A stretch of DNA of 64,000 nt from Stieleria varia (lineage in GTDB: Bacteria > Planctomycetota > Planctomycetia > Pirellulales > Pirellulaceae), in NCBI RefSeq assembly GCF_038443385.1, contig NZ_CP151726.1, forward strand, positions 3,596,001 to 3,660,000. Direction: 5' to 3'. A program made the translations under genes and the position numbers. Of this stretch, positions 1 to 8,203 are shown piece by piece; within the stretch, counting starts at the first letter, position 1, and each line of letters opens with the position of its first letter. The notes under the pieces were generated by a model. The model made no database searches. It had not been told where the DNA came from and was given only the letters and a program-made list of their open reading frames with translations.

Positions 1-1242
1 ATGGTGACCGCCCTGCGCATACGAGAACGCAGCATCGTGTACTTCTGCAGCCGGGTCTCGCAGAATGGGGACGAGGCTCTTGCCCTGCACGCTTTCGGGC
101 ACGGGAGCGCCCGTCAGTTCACAGAGCGTGGGAAACACGTCCACGAGTTGCGTGATGGAACGGCTTCGCGACGGCATGACACCGGGGGCGGCGACGATCA
201 AAGGCACGCGGGTGACCTGCTCGTGAAGGTTGGACTTTTGCCAGAAAGTGTGGTCGCCGAGGTGATAGCCGTGGTCGCTGGTGAAGACAATGACGGTGCT
301 TTCGGTCAGGCCGAGACGGTCGAGTTCGTCAATCACGCGGCCGACTTGAGAATCCATGAAAGTGACACTCGCGCGGTAGCCTGACCACATCCGACGCTGG
401 TTGTCGGGATAAGCTGCGAGTCCGTTCTTGCGCGAGTTTGAGCCGGAGATGCCCGCCGGGGGAATGTCGTCCAGATCGCCTTCCGGGACATGCGGCAGCG
501 TCATCTGATCATGTGGGTAGCGGTCGAAATACTGACGCGGCGCGACCATCGGATAATGCGGACGCACAAAGCCGACCGCGAGCATGAAGGGTTTTTCAGA
601 CGACTTGAATTCACGCAGCAACTCGACTGATTTCGCTGCGGCCTTTGCATCCGGCTGATCCGAACCGTCGCCCTCATAGCTGACGGTGACGAAGGGACGA
701 TGCGGGTCGCCGGTGGACTGCCGCCCTTCCAGCGCGGTGGTGAACACGTTCTGGTTGAGACAGGCGTACTCGCCCGGTGTATGTGCTTCCCTACCAGACG
801 CATTGAAACGCTGCGTCCAGCAGGCGGGTACGTCCTGGCCGTGGGTCCCTGCGATGATGTCGCCGGGGACTCGCATGTGAAAGATCTTTCCCACCCGCGC
901 CGTCGTGCGACCCTGTGCGATGAAATGCTCGCCGAGCGTGATCCCTTCGTTCCCGAAATAGCGTCCACGCATGAACGACGCTCGGGAAGGCCCACAGACT
1001 GTTCCCTGGCAATAGGAACGTTCGAACAACACACCCCGCGATGCGAGGCGGTCGATGTTCGGCGTGTCGCTCACTTGGTCGCCATAACAACCCAGCACGC
1101 CCGCACGAAGGTCGTCGGAGACGAGGAAGAGAACGTTCTTCGCCGGTTCGGCGGCAGCGAATTGGGCGGCAGCGAGTTGGGCGGCAGCGAGTTGGGCGAC
1201 GGATGCGCCGAGCACATAAAGAAATAGAATCGTGTTTTTCAT
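1..1242 (-). CDS. Secreted sulfatase (iduronate-2-sulfatase-like), 3' end cut by window edge
   Basis: This gene encodes a formylglycine-dependent sulfatase that would remove sulfate esters from polysaccharides outside the cytoplasm. 414 codons are visible and the C-terminus lies beyond the left edge. A hydrophobic signal segment covers about residues 1-36. The metal-binding segment SDDL is at 47-50 and the modification motif C-G-P-S-R starts at Cys88. Further on are an HYP motif, and the [11 protein letters not shown] metal and active-site segment that is typical of the iduronate-2-sulfatase branch. The ATG at 1242 gives the signal peptide directly. The signal peptide is unusual because its hydrophobic core is extended by tandem AQLAA units, described separately. 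No maturation enzyme is nearby, so formylglycine formation would depend on a gene elsewhere. Family assignment is secure; the substrate is unknown. Confidence 0.93.
   Translation of the reverse strand, partial: MKNTILFLYVLGASVAQLAAAQLAAAQFAAAEPAKNVLFLVSDDLRAGVLGCYGDQVSDTPNIDRLASRGVLFERSYCQGTVCGPSRASFMRGRYFGNEGITLGEHFIAQGRTTARVGKIFHMRVPGDIIAGTHGQDVPACWTQRFNASGREAHTPGEYACLNQNVFTTALEGRQSTGDPHRPFVTVSYEGDGSDQPDAKAAAKSVELLREFKSSEKPFMLAVGFVRPHYPMVAPRQYFDRYPHDQMTLPHVPEGDLDDIPPAGISGSNSRKNGLAAYPDNQRRMWSGYRASVTFMDSQVGRVIDELDRLGLTESTVIVFTSDHGYHLGDHTFWQKSNLHEQVTRVPLIVAAPGVMPSRSRSITQLVDVFPTLCELTGAPVPESVQGKSLVPILRDPAAEVHDAAFSYAQGGHH
1150..1194. repeat. 15-bp tandem repeat inside a signal peptide
   Basis: Three adjacent 15-bp units (GGCGGCAGCGAATTG, then twice with G for A at position 12) are followed by a decayed partial unit. 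They are in frame and code, on the minus strand, for repeated AQLAA in the hydrophobic part of the sulfatase signal peptide. The unit length keeps the frame, so slippage would change signal length in five-residue steps. Confidence 0.85.
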
Positions 1243-1506
1243 GTCCAGCTTCCGATCGTGGTTACCGTGGGGCGGGAAAACACGTAGGCGATTCTCTCCG
1301 AGACTCGCAACATTCAGCGTCTCGGTGGACGTGCGAGGCTGTTACGTGCGTTAAGCCAAAAAACTTCTGTTCGAGAGCTTATGGTAATGGACGATTGACT
1401 CGGTATGGCGACGCTGGCGGGGATGTCTCCCACGATTGAACGAATCTGTTCAGCCGAGATTCTCATTTCTCATCCTCTCTGCAGCTACAACAATCAGGGC
1501 TCTATA

Positions 1507-1596
1507 GTTTAGCTATCCTAAACGGGTGTGGCGTTTTAGTCTCCGAACTCCGTTACAGTCCACCATGCCCAACGTCGCATCATTTCATGATGCGAC
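1507..1596 (+). promoter_or_regulatory. Leader of quinone oxidoreductase gene with two inverted repeats
   Basis: The 421-bp gap between the sulfatase and the oxidoreductase start at 1664 contains two dyads. At 1507-1523 GTTTAG and CTAAAC are separated by five bases in AT-rich sequence, which could be an operator over a promoter. At 1574-1596 a perfect hairpin has 10-bp arms GTCGCATCAT and ATGATGCGAC around TTC, 67 bases before the start codon. Either could bind a redox-responsive repressor. No further genes are seen in the gap. The role is inferred. Confidence 0.4.
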
Positions 1597-1663
1597 AACT
1601 TCACAGCGTCGACTTTCTGCAAAAGACTCCGGCGTTATCGTATTGAACGAAAGCAGATTCGAC

Positions 1664-2653
1664 ATGAAAGCGGTCTACGTGAAACGCTACGGTTCGCCCA
1701 GTGACCTACAGGTTGGCGACGTGCCGACGCCAGCTCTTCATGATTCGCGCAAGCACCGTGCGAACGTGCTCATCCGCGTGCATGCCGCTGGACTTCATGT
1801 TGGCGACTGCTTTTCCGTTCGTGGCGCGCCTTTTGTGGTCCGCATGGAAACGGGCTGGTTACGGCCGACGACCGGCATTCCTGGGTACGACTTCTCTGGT
1901 GTGGTCGAAGAGGTTGGCGAATCAGCGGACGGTTTTGACGTCGGGGATGAGGTGTTTGGCTATTGCCTGGGTAGCTGCGCCGAGTTCGTGGCGGTGGCCG
2001 ATGACAAGTTGGCTAGGAAACCGCAAGGCTTGTCTTTTGTCGAAGCGGCAGCTCTGCCTACGTCCGGTCTGGCGGCCCTGCATGCGTTGCGCGACGTGGC
2101 CAACCTGCAGGCAGGGCAATCGTTGCTGATCAATGGAGCTTCCGGAGGCGTCGGTACGTTTGCGGTGCAGATCGCGAAAGCTTTCGGTGTCGAAGTGACC
2201 GGCATTTGCAGCGGTTTGAATGCGGCGCTTGTGCAGTCGCTCGGTGCCGACCATGTCGTTGATTACAACCGCGAAGATTTTACTGACGCAGGACAGCAAT
2301 TTGACTGCATCTTGGACAATGTTGAGAACCGAAAGCTGTACGAGATCCGTCGTGCATTGAAGCCCACCGGAACGCTGATCTGCAACAGCGGAACGGGTGC
2401 AAGTGGCGTAGCGTTCTGGGTTCGTTTGCTCAAGCCGCTGATCGTTTCCCCGTTCACGACACAGCGGCTTTGCCGATATCTCTCGGTGCCGACTCGACAG
2501 GATCTCGAAGTGCTCAGCGAAATGGTGAACGATAAGAAACTAAAGCCTGTCTTGTCTGAAGTGCACACGCTCGATTCGGTCGCTGATGCTTTGCACATGC
2601 TCGAGTCCGGACGCACGGTAGGTAAGCGTGTCGTCCGTGTGATCGAAACCTAA
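1664..2653 (+). CDS. NAD(P)-dependent quinone oxidoreductase-like MDR protein
   Basis: This is a 329-residue cytoplasmic member of the zinc-independent branch of the medium-chain dehydrogenase/reductase family (quinone oxidoreductase type), which reduces quinones or other electrophilic carbonyls with NAD(P)H. The GroES-like N-terminal half is followed by the nucleotide-binding motif GASGGVG at residues 158-164. The cysteines that bind structural zinc in alcohol dehydrogenases are absent. The reading frame stays open upstream to 1526, but the ATG at 1664 gives the usual family start MKAVYVKRYG, and the upstream part holds a hairpin, so the shorter form is preferred. It stands alone on the plus strand and converges with the cupin gene. 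The physiological substrate cannot be read from the sequence. Confidence 0.9.
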   Translation: MKAVYVKRYGSPSDLQVGDVPTPALHDSRKHRANVLIRVHAAGLHVGDCFSVRGAPFVVRMETGWLRPTTGIPGYDFSGVVEEVGESADGFDVGDEVFGYCLGSCAEFVAVADDKLARKPQGLSFVEAAALPTSGLAALHALRDVANLQAGQSLLINGASGGVGTFAVQIAKAFGVEVTGICSGLNAALVQSLGADHVVDYNREDFTDAGQQFDCILDNVENRKLYEIRRALKPTGTLICNSGTGASGVAFWVRLLKPLIVSPFTTQRLCRYLSVPTRQDLEVLSEMVNDKKLKPVLSEVHTLDSVADALHMLESGRTVGKRVVRVIET

Positions 2654-2684
2654 ACCCAGCAACTGCGTTTGTGTAGCGCCGTGC

Positions 2685-3086
2685 TCACGAAAGCGTCGGT
2701 GCGCTCAGTGACTCGTCATCACGCGGCAGGTCGTATTGGATCCATTCCGGGCTGAGGTGGAAATCCACTGAATCCAAGCGACCGGGCCCAAGATTCTTGT
2801 AGGCGTGTGGTACGTTCGCGGGACCGATGACCAGCGAACCAGCGGTCGCTTCGAATTGTTGATCGCCAACTGTGAATTGTGCGCGTCCCTCGAGAATATG
2901 AAAGATTTCGTCGTACGGATGCACGTGCAAGTTGGGTCCTTCTCCGATCTCGTCCGTGCTGTAGCGAATGACAACGCAGTCGACTCCGAAGTGGTGTCCT
3001 TCCTGAGAACCCAGCGGCGGGTTGGACTTCTTGAGCCACTCTTCGGGGCGAATCAAAACGGGTTCGATCTTGCTGGGTCTAGGCAT
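2685..3086 (-). CDS. Small single-domain cupin protein
   Basis: A 133-residue protein with one cupin beta-barrel. The metal-binding pattern is visible as His54-x-His56, Glu60 and His94, so a divalent metal is probably bound. Such small cupins are isomerases, dioxygenases or ligand-binding proteins, and nothing here separates these. The ATG at 3086 is chosen over an in-frame GTG at 3095 because a GAGGTGG ribosome-binding sequence lies six bases before it. It is the last of three minus-strand genes (AhpD-like, DUF1348, cupin) spaced 90-125 bases apart and possibly transcribed together. The aromatic-ring or peroxide context of the neighbours fits an oxidative detoxification role, but this is inference. 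Confidence 0.85.
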   Translation of the reverse strand: MPRPSKIEPVLIRPEEWLKKSNPPLGSQEGHHFGVDCVVIRYSTDEIGEGPNLHVHPYDEIFHILEGRAQFTVGDQQFEATAGSLVIGPANVPHAYKNLGPGRLDSVDFHLSPEWIQYDLPRDDESLSAPTLS

Positions 3087-3175
3087 CAATTCCACCTCGG
3101 TCTGCTGAACGCTGTTTCGAATTGCCCGTCCACAATTTGCGAACGGGCGATATTGATTCTAACGTCAAAACGACA

Positions 3176-3646
3176 TCAACGTAGCTCTTCGATTTCAAAA
3201 CCCACTGCGGGACGCGGCGAACCCGAAGGCCAAGTGAATTTGCGACTCGAAACGTCGATCGCCACGTCGTTGATGCTGGCTTCGCGACGACACATCAACC
3301 CATCTGCACCGAATTCCCAGTTTTCGTTTCCGTACGCTCGGTACCATTCGCCATTGGCTAATCGGTACTCGTACTGGAAGCGAACGGCGATGCGATCATC
3401 TGTGAAAGCCCACAGCGATTTGGCGAGGCGATAGTCGAATTCACGTCGCCACTTCTGCGTCAGGAACTCCACGATTTGATCGCGTCCGCGGACGAACTGA
3501 TCGCGATTGCGCCATTCGGAGTCGACCGAGTACGCTTGCGCAATACGATCAGCGTCTTGCGAATTCCAGGCGTCCTCGGCCGCCCGAACTTTGGCTAATG
3601 CTGACTCAAGGTTGAAAGGAGGCGCGAGTGTAAGTGTGTGGGGCAT
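3176..3646 (-). CDS. NTF2-like protein of the DUF1348/SnoaL-like type
   Basis: A 156-residue protein with the nuclear transport factor 2-like cone fold, recognised from segments such as [32 protein letters not shown] and the WRREFDYRL block of the DUF1348 family. Members are small ligand-binding or enzyme-like proteins whose reaction is mostly unknown. The frame is open upstream to 3760, but that extension has no family similarity, and the ATG at 3646 fits the normal length. It lies between the AhpD-like and cupin genes on the same strand. Cytoplasmic, with no signal peptide. Confidence 0.85.
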   Translation of the reverse strand: MPHTLTLAPPFNLESALAKVRAAEDAWNSQDADRIAQAYSVDSEWRNRDQFVRGRDQIVEFLTQKWRREFDYRLAKSLWAFTDDRIAVRFQYEYRLANGEWYRAYGNENWEFGADGLMCRREASINDVAIDVSSRKFTWPSGSPRPAVGFEIEELR

Positions 3647-3770
3647 GTCAGAGCCTTGGGGTTGTTGAGGTTGCTGTTTGGTTTGAAGACGAATGGTTGA
3701 TATTGCAAAGGCCGCCGTCGGGGACGGATCCCGACGGCGGCCGTATTGGTCTATGGTCAATAAACAATGG

Positions 3771-4322
3771 TCAAGCGACTTTGCAGCTCAAGCTTTCAGC
3801 TTGGGGAAAGTCGATGTCGGGATCAGCGACGTGATTGAAGTAGTTGGTGAAAATGTTCAATGCGACATTCGCCACCACTTCGGCAACATCGCCATCGGTG
3901 AAACCTTGGTCTCGCAGCTCTTGCAGATCGCCGTCGCTGACATGCCCGCGCTCATTGACCAACTTGCGAGCGAAACGCACCAATGCGTCACTCTTGACGT
4001 CGACCGCCGAACCGTGACGCGCGTCACGGATCTGGTCGGGGCTGAGACCGGCCATCTTTCCGAGCGCCGAATGAGCCGCCAAGCAATAGTCGCACTGATT
4101 TGCCTCGCCGACCGCCAGGGCGATTTGCTCGCGTTGTTGGTTCGACAGCGATCCACCGGCCAGCCCGCCGCTGAACTGCAGGTACGCTCCCAGCGCCGCG
4201 GGCGAGTTGCCGATCGCCCGCATCATGTTGGGGACCATGCCGAGCTTGCCTTTGACAGCAGTGAACAGTTCGGCGGATTTTCCCGTGGCGGTTTCGGGAG
4301 AGATTTGATGGATTCGGGACAT
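3771..4322 (-). CDS. Carboxymuconolactone decarboxylase/AhpD-like protein
   Basis: A 183-residue all-helical protein of the carboxymuconolactone decarboxylase family. The AhpD-type redox centre is visible: Glu73, then Cys77-x-x-Cys80 and His84 (CDYCLAAH). This arrangement supports alkyl hydroperoxidase or disulfide reductase activity rather than lactone decarboxylation. The start at 4322 has GGAG nine bases upstream. The gene is first in a minus-strand group and is divergent from a sigma-54 activator gene, with a promoter-like and an operator-like element between them, so it is the likely main target of that regulator. AhpD-family genes next to this regulator type are a recurring bacterial arrangement. 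Confidence 0.92.
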   Translation of the reverse strand: MSRIHQISPETATGKSAELFTAVKGKLGMVPNMMRAIGNSPAALGAYLQFSGGLAGGSLSNQQREQIALAVGEANQCDYCLAAHSALGKMAGLSPDQIRDARHGSAVDVKSDALVRFARKLVNERGHVSDGDLQELRDQGFTDGDVAEVVANVALNIFTNYFNHVADPDIDFPQAESLSCKVA

Positions 4323-4407
4323 GACGTGGTTCTCCAGTCACAAAGTTTCAGAAACAGAAAACAGGAAGGCTCCGACTGCACGTGAGTTGGAACGAGGGAA
4401 CCGCATA

Positions 4408-4423
4408 TCCACTTTCCGTGCCA
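4408..4423 (-). promoter_or_regulatory. Candidate sigma-54 (-24/-12) promoter
   Basis: Read on the minus strand this is TGGCACGGAAAGTGGA. The -24 half matches the consensus TGGCACG exactly, but the -12 half reads GTGGA instead of TTGCA, so the normally invariant GC is GG. It would start transcription about 75 bases before the AhpD-like gene, and the dyad operators lie 70-125 bp upstream at the usual enhancer distance. The imperfect -12 element keeps confidence moderate. Confidence 0.45.
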
Positions 4424-4494
4424 ATGATGCAATAAAAAACGTAAGTCATTAAATGGAAAGTATTTAAGGCAAGACTGCTGGTGGGTTGATGCGC

Positions 4495-4547
4495 CACGAC
4501 ATTTCGTGAATAATCAATATCTCGTGCTTATGCCACGAAATGTCGTT
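4495..4547. promoter_or_regulatory. Paired dyad operators between AhpD-like gene and sigma-54 activator
   Basis: Two dyads of the form CACGA-N4-TCGTG lie here: a perfect one at 4495-4508 and a second at 4534-4547 with T in place of the last G. Read as a whole, ACGACATTTCGTG at 4496-4508 and CACGAAATGTCGT at 4534-4546 also form a perfect 13-bp inverted repeat. The second site ends 17 bp before the activator start codon, so binding could both enhance the divergent promoter and repress the activator gene. Assignment to this activator is inference from position. Confidence 0.6.
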
Positions 4548-4564
4548 ACACGAGAGAACGCGGG

Positions 4565-6193
4565 ATGAGCCTTCAGAAACATGCGATATTCGGTGACCCG
4601 ACCGAGATCCTGCTGTCGCTTTCGGGCAAACACCACCTGCCGGAATTGCTTCCCCTGGCGGTCAGGCTGCTGGCTCCCGACGAGCAAGTTGCGTTGGTCC
4701 GGATTTGGCTGGTGCGTCCTCCAGAGGAAGGAGATTGCTTGAGCTGTCCGATGGCTGGGGAGTGCCATCATCGTCAGCGGTGTTTGCACCTCGTCGCCAG
4801 CTACGGACACGCGCGTCATGGCGAGGATCAACATTGGGAACGGACGACGGGTGACTTCCGTCGCATGCCGATGGCCGTGCGCAAGATCGGTCACATCGCG
4901 GCGACGGGCGAGACGGTTCAGATCGATGACGTCTCGGCCGACTCAACCTGGATCGCAAGACCTGATTGGGTGCGTGATGAAGCGGTTCGATCGTTTTTTG
5001 GTTTGCCACTTCGGTATCGTGACGAAACGCTTGGGGTGCTGGCGTTGTTCTCTCGCAAGCTGATGGCCGTTTCCTGCTGCGATTGGTTGCGGATGATCGC
5101 CGATCACTTGGCCGCCGCGATCGCGAATGCCAGAGCGCTCGATGAGATCGAGTTGCTCAAAGCGAGGCTCGAGCAAGAGAACGAGTACTTGCGCGAGGAG
5201 GTTGCAGTTGCATCAATGGGTGAGTTGGTCGGCAACAGTCCGGCGCTGCAGATGATCAGTCAGCAGATCGATTTGGTTGCTCCCACGGATTCTTCGGTTT
5301 TGATTCTTGGTGAAAGCGGGACGGGAAAAGAGTTGATCGCGCGAGAGCTACATCGACGCAGCAACCGCTCAGAGCGTCCGTTGATCAAAGTGAATTGTGC
5401 GGCGGTGCCTCGCGAGTTATATGAAAGCGAATTCTTTGGCCACTCCAAAGGATCGTTCACCGGAGCGTTGCGAGACCGTGCGGGTCGATTCGAGCTAGCA
5501 CATGGCGGCACCTTGTTTCTCGATGAGATTGGAGAGATTCCGCTGGATCTGCAGGCAAAGCTTTTGCGAGTATTGCAGGAGGGTGAATTGGAGCGAATCG
5601 GTGAAGAGCAGACACGGCGGTTGAATGTGCGTATCATTGCCGCGACCAATCGCAATCTTCGCCAAGAGTCCGCCGAAGGACGGTTTCGGCAAGACCTGTT
5701 TTACCGACTCAGTGTCTTTCCGATCGAACTGGCACCACTGCGCGAGCGTGTTCAAGATATTCCATTGCTGGCGGAGCACTTCTTGCAGCGGTTTGCTCGT
5801 CAGCTAGGTCGCAAGCCATTGAAGCTCACATTGGCCAACGAGCAGCAACTGCAGCGGTATCGTTGGCCGGGAAACGTACGCGAGCTGCAGCATGTGCTGG
5901 AGCGTGCAGTCATCATTTCCACTGACGGCAAGTTGCGCTTCGACTTGCTTGACGATACCGCATCGCAGCCCTCTAAGAAGGCGTCCCAGGCAAACATTGG
6001 TTCGCCTGACCAAGTGTTGGCGGACAAAGTGTTGACCGACCGGGAAGTACGAAGCTTTGAAAAAGAGAACATCTGCCGGGCGTTGGAGGCAACCGGCGGC
6101 AAGGTCTACGGCAAGGGCGGAGCGGCGGAAGTGCTGGGGCTTAAACCAACCACGCTCCTGTCTAGGATTCGAGCTTTGGGAATTCGAAATTGA
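4565..6193 (+). CDS. Sigma-54-dependent transcriptional activator (GAF - AAA+ - Fis HTH)
   Basis: A 542-residue bacterial enhancer-binding protein. The N-terminal GAF-like sensor (about 20-200) contains four clustered cysteines, Cys58, Cys61, Cys67 and Cys73, with spacing C-x2-C-x5-C-x5-C, suggestive of an iron-sulfur or redox centre. A short coiled linker (195-213) leads to the AAA+ domain with Walker A GESGTGKE (249-256), the sigma-54 contact loop GSFTGA (296-301, a variant of GAFTGA) and Walker B TLFLDE (316-321). A Fis-type helix-turn-helix is at about 505-540. It stands alone on the plus strand, divergent from the AhpD-like gene it probably controls, and ends eight bases from the convergent esterase-sialidase gene. 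The inducing signal is unknown; oxidative or nitrosative stress is a reasonable inference. Confidence 0.93.
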   Translation: MSLQKHAIFGDPTEILLSLSGKHHLPELLPLAVRLLAPDEQVALVRIWLVRPPEEGDCLSCPMAGECHHRQRCLHLVASYGHARHGEDQHWERTTGDFRRMPMAVRKIGHIAATGETVQIDDVSADSTWIARPDWVRDEAVRSFFGLPLRYRDETLGVLALFSRKLMAVSCCDWLRMIADHLAAAIANARALDEIELLKARLEQENEYLREEVAVASMGELVGNSPALQMISQQIDLVAPTDSSVLILGESGTGKELIARELHRRSNRSERPLIKVNCAAVPRELYESEFFGHSKGSFTGALRDRAGRFELAHGGTLFLDEIGEIPLDLQAKLLRVLQEGELERIGEEQTRRLNVRIIAATNRNLRQESAEGRFRQDLFYRLSVFPIELAPLRERVQDIPLLAEHFLQRFARQLGRKPLKLTLANEQQLQRYRWPGNVRELQHVLERAVIISTDGKLRFDLLDDTASQPSKKASQANIGSPDQVLADKVLTDREVRSFEKENICRALEATGGKVYGKGGAAEVLGLKPTTLLSRIRALGIRN

Positions 6194-6201
6194 TCGCGGC
6201 G

Positions 6202-8151
6202 TTACGGACTTGCTTTTTGCCAGATGATTCGAGAAAGGCGAATTCGGTTTGGTTCGGATCTGCGGTCATCGGGAAAACCCATTTCTGTGCTGACGACCCA
6301 GCTCTCCGACGGACTGAAATCCAGGACCCCAAAGCCGCCAGCGAGATCCAGTCCGGTTTCAGACATCAGCACTCGCTCGGTCGATCTGATCACCTGCAGT
6401 GTATCCAGATCGACTCGGGCGATGAACAATGGGGCTCGGTTGCGGAAGACGTGATCGTTGTTGGCTCCACGACGAGTGTAGGCCAGATACAGTGCGTCGT
6501 CGTGAGCGATCCAGTGTTGCTGAGCGTTGTAGCTGCCGAGAATCTCGCCATCGTCAAACTTCCATTCGATTGGTTCTGAGTAGTTCAATCCATCATCAGC
6601 GGCGGAGACGAATGCAGATTCATCCGCCCGCATCGTGAGGTAGAATCGGCCGCGGTGTCCGATCACGGATGGTTCGTAGAGTCCGCGTCGACCAGCAAAC
6701 GTCAGTTCAGAACCGTGTTCGATGTACGTGAGTTTCTCTCCGTCAAAACGGCACCGTGCAACGATTGTTGTGTACCGTCGAGACTTTGGGTTTGTGCGAT
6801 AACGAATTGGCAGCAGAATTTCGCCGTTGGGCAAATCGAAACGCTGATTGCAGCCCGAGTTCGGCTCCAGAATGATGTTTCCTTCGTGATCTTTTTCGGG
6901 CAATTCCAGCAGATTCAGGCCACTCCACTGTTCAGTTTGCGGCGAGTAGACAGCATAGGAAACGCGTTCATATCCCCGGTTTTCTTTCACACCATTGTCA
7001 AAGCCGAACGTTTTTCCATGAGCCAGCAGGACACCGGTTGCAGCATGCCATTGAGGACAAATATCGCCGATGACCAAGTCGTGACCTTCCGGCATCGAGC
7101 GACGTTGAAGACTGAGGATCTCCTTCGGTTCGCTCCATGATTTCCCGCCGTCCGTTGTCTCGGTGAAATACACATTGCGGTAGCCATGGGAACCCACACG
7201 CTCGATCTCCTGAGTCGTCACGATTACCCGACTGGGATTGCCGGGGATGAGTGCAGGACGAGATTGCGACCAGTGAAATTTACCCTGGCTCTGGGCAATC
7301 ACAGACTCCTCAGTTCGAAAGGGCTCATTTGCTGATAACCGTGCCGCCAGAAATTCCATCATCGTATCGCCACCGAGGTCGTAGTATTTGCCGAGGTTGT
7401 GGCTGGTGTCCTTCAAGGTCACGACTTGATGCGAGATTCCCTGCGCTGTCAGAATCTCCGCCAACGGCTGAAATGCATCTGGACGGTCCTGGTCGCCATT
7501 GATGGTCAGTAACGCATACTGATGTGCCTTCAGTTGATCAAGGTTCTCTTTGGCGGTCCCCAGCAGTGGACTTTCTGCAGCATTTCCGCGAAACGAAAGA
7601 GCACCACCCCAGCTGCCCGCAGCACAGAACAGATCGGGATGACGCAGCGATAGATGGACGGAACCAGCTCCGCCCATGGAAAAACCGCAGACAACGCGAG
7701 ATTTGGCGGCAGGCGTCGTGCGATAGTTGCGGTCGATCAGCGGAATCAGTTCGTCAACAATCATTGACTCGACTTCGTTTCGGTAACCGCTCATGCCCCC
7801 ATTCGGAAAGACGCAAATCACCGAGGGAAACTTGCCTGACCGGATCGCGGCGGCTACACGCGAAGAGAACCCGGCGGAATCCGACTTCTCCGATCCACCA
7901 GCACCATGCAGGAAGTAGACGACTGGGTAGCGTGTCTGCTTGTCCTGATCGTATTGAGGCGGCGTCCAGACAACGTATCCAACGTCATGCCCCATTGCCT
8001 GGCTGTGTAAGAGATGATGAGTCAGCCCCTGCATTTGGCTGATGTCCGGATTCACCCACGTGATCTCACGTCCCCGCTGTTGAGCAGGAGAGAATGTCGC
8101 AATCGAGATCGTCGCAATCGCAACAATCGCCGCGAGGATTCTGGAGTTCAT
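6202..8151 (-). CDS. Secreted esterase fused to a sialidase-like (BNR) domain
   Basis: This 649-residue protein joins two catalytic modules after a signal peptide (about 1-24). Residues about 30-270 form an esterase-D/feruloyl-esterase-like alpha/beta hydrolase: FLHGAGG near 80-86, nucleophile Ser158 in GFSMGG, probable acid Asp220 or Asp222 and His251 in DTSHN. Residues about 285-649 resemble an exo-alpha-sialidase-like beta propeller, with an Asp-box TTDGGKSW at 333-340 and a second conserved-looking half containing YEPSVIG and YTRRGANNDHVF. It would remove acyl groups and a terminal sugar acid, or bind glycan, from the same substrate outside the cell. It lies 52 bases downstream of a sulfatase on the same strand, which supports a polysaccharide role. 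Exact bonds cleaved are not known. Confidence 0.85.
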   Translation of the reverse strand: MNSRILAAIVAIATISIATFSPAQQRGREITWVNPDISQMQGLTHHLLHSQAMGHDVGYVVWTPPQYDQDKQTRYPVVYFLHGAGGSEKSDSAGFSSRVAAAIRSGKFPSVICVFPNGGMSGYRNEVESMIVDELIPLIDRNYRTTPAAKSRVVCGFSMGGAGSVHLSLRHPDLFCAAGSWGGALSFRGNAAESPLLGTAKENLDQLKAHQYALLTINGDQDRPDAFQPLAEILTAQGISHQVVTLKDTSHNLGKYYDLGGDTMMEFLAARLSANEPFRTEESVIAQSQGKFHWSQSRPALIPGNPSRVIVTTQEIERVGSHGYRNVYFTETTDGGKSWSEPKEILSLQRRSMPEGHDLVIGDICPQWHAATGVLLAHGKTFGFDNGVKENRGYERVSYAVYSPQTEQWSGLNLLELPEKDHEGNIILEPNSGCNQRFDLPNGEILLPIRYRTNPKSRRYTTIVARCRFDGEKLTYIEHGSELTFAGRRGLYEPSVIGHRGRFYLTMRADESAFVSAADDGLNYSEPIEWKFDDGEILGSYNAQQHWIAHDDALYLAYTRRGANNDHVFRNRAPLFIARVDLDTLQVIRSTERVLMSETGLDLAGGFGVLDFSPSESWVVSTEMGFPDDRRSEPNRIRLSRIIWQKASP

Positions 8152-8203
8152 GATCGTTGTCTCACAAAGGAGTGGATACCGGGATGTCCGCCAAGTGCTG
8201 GAC

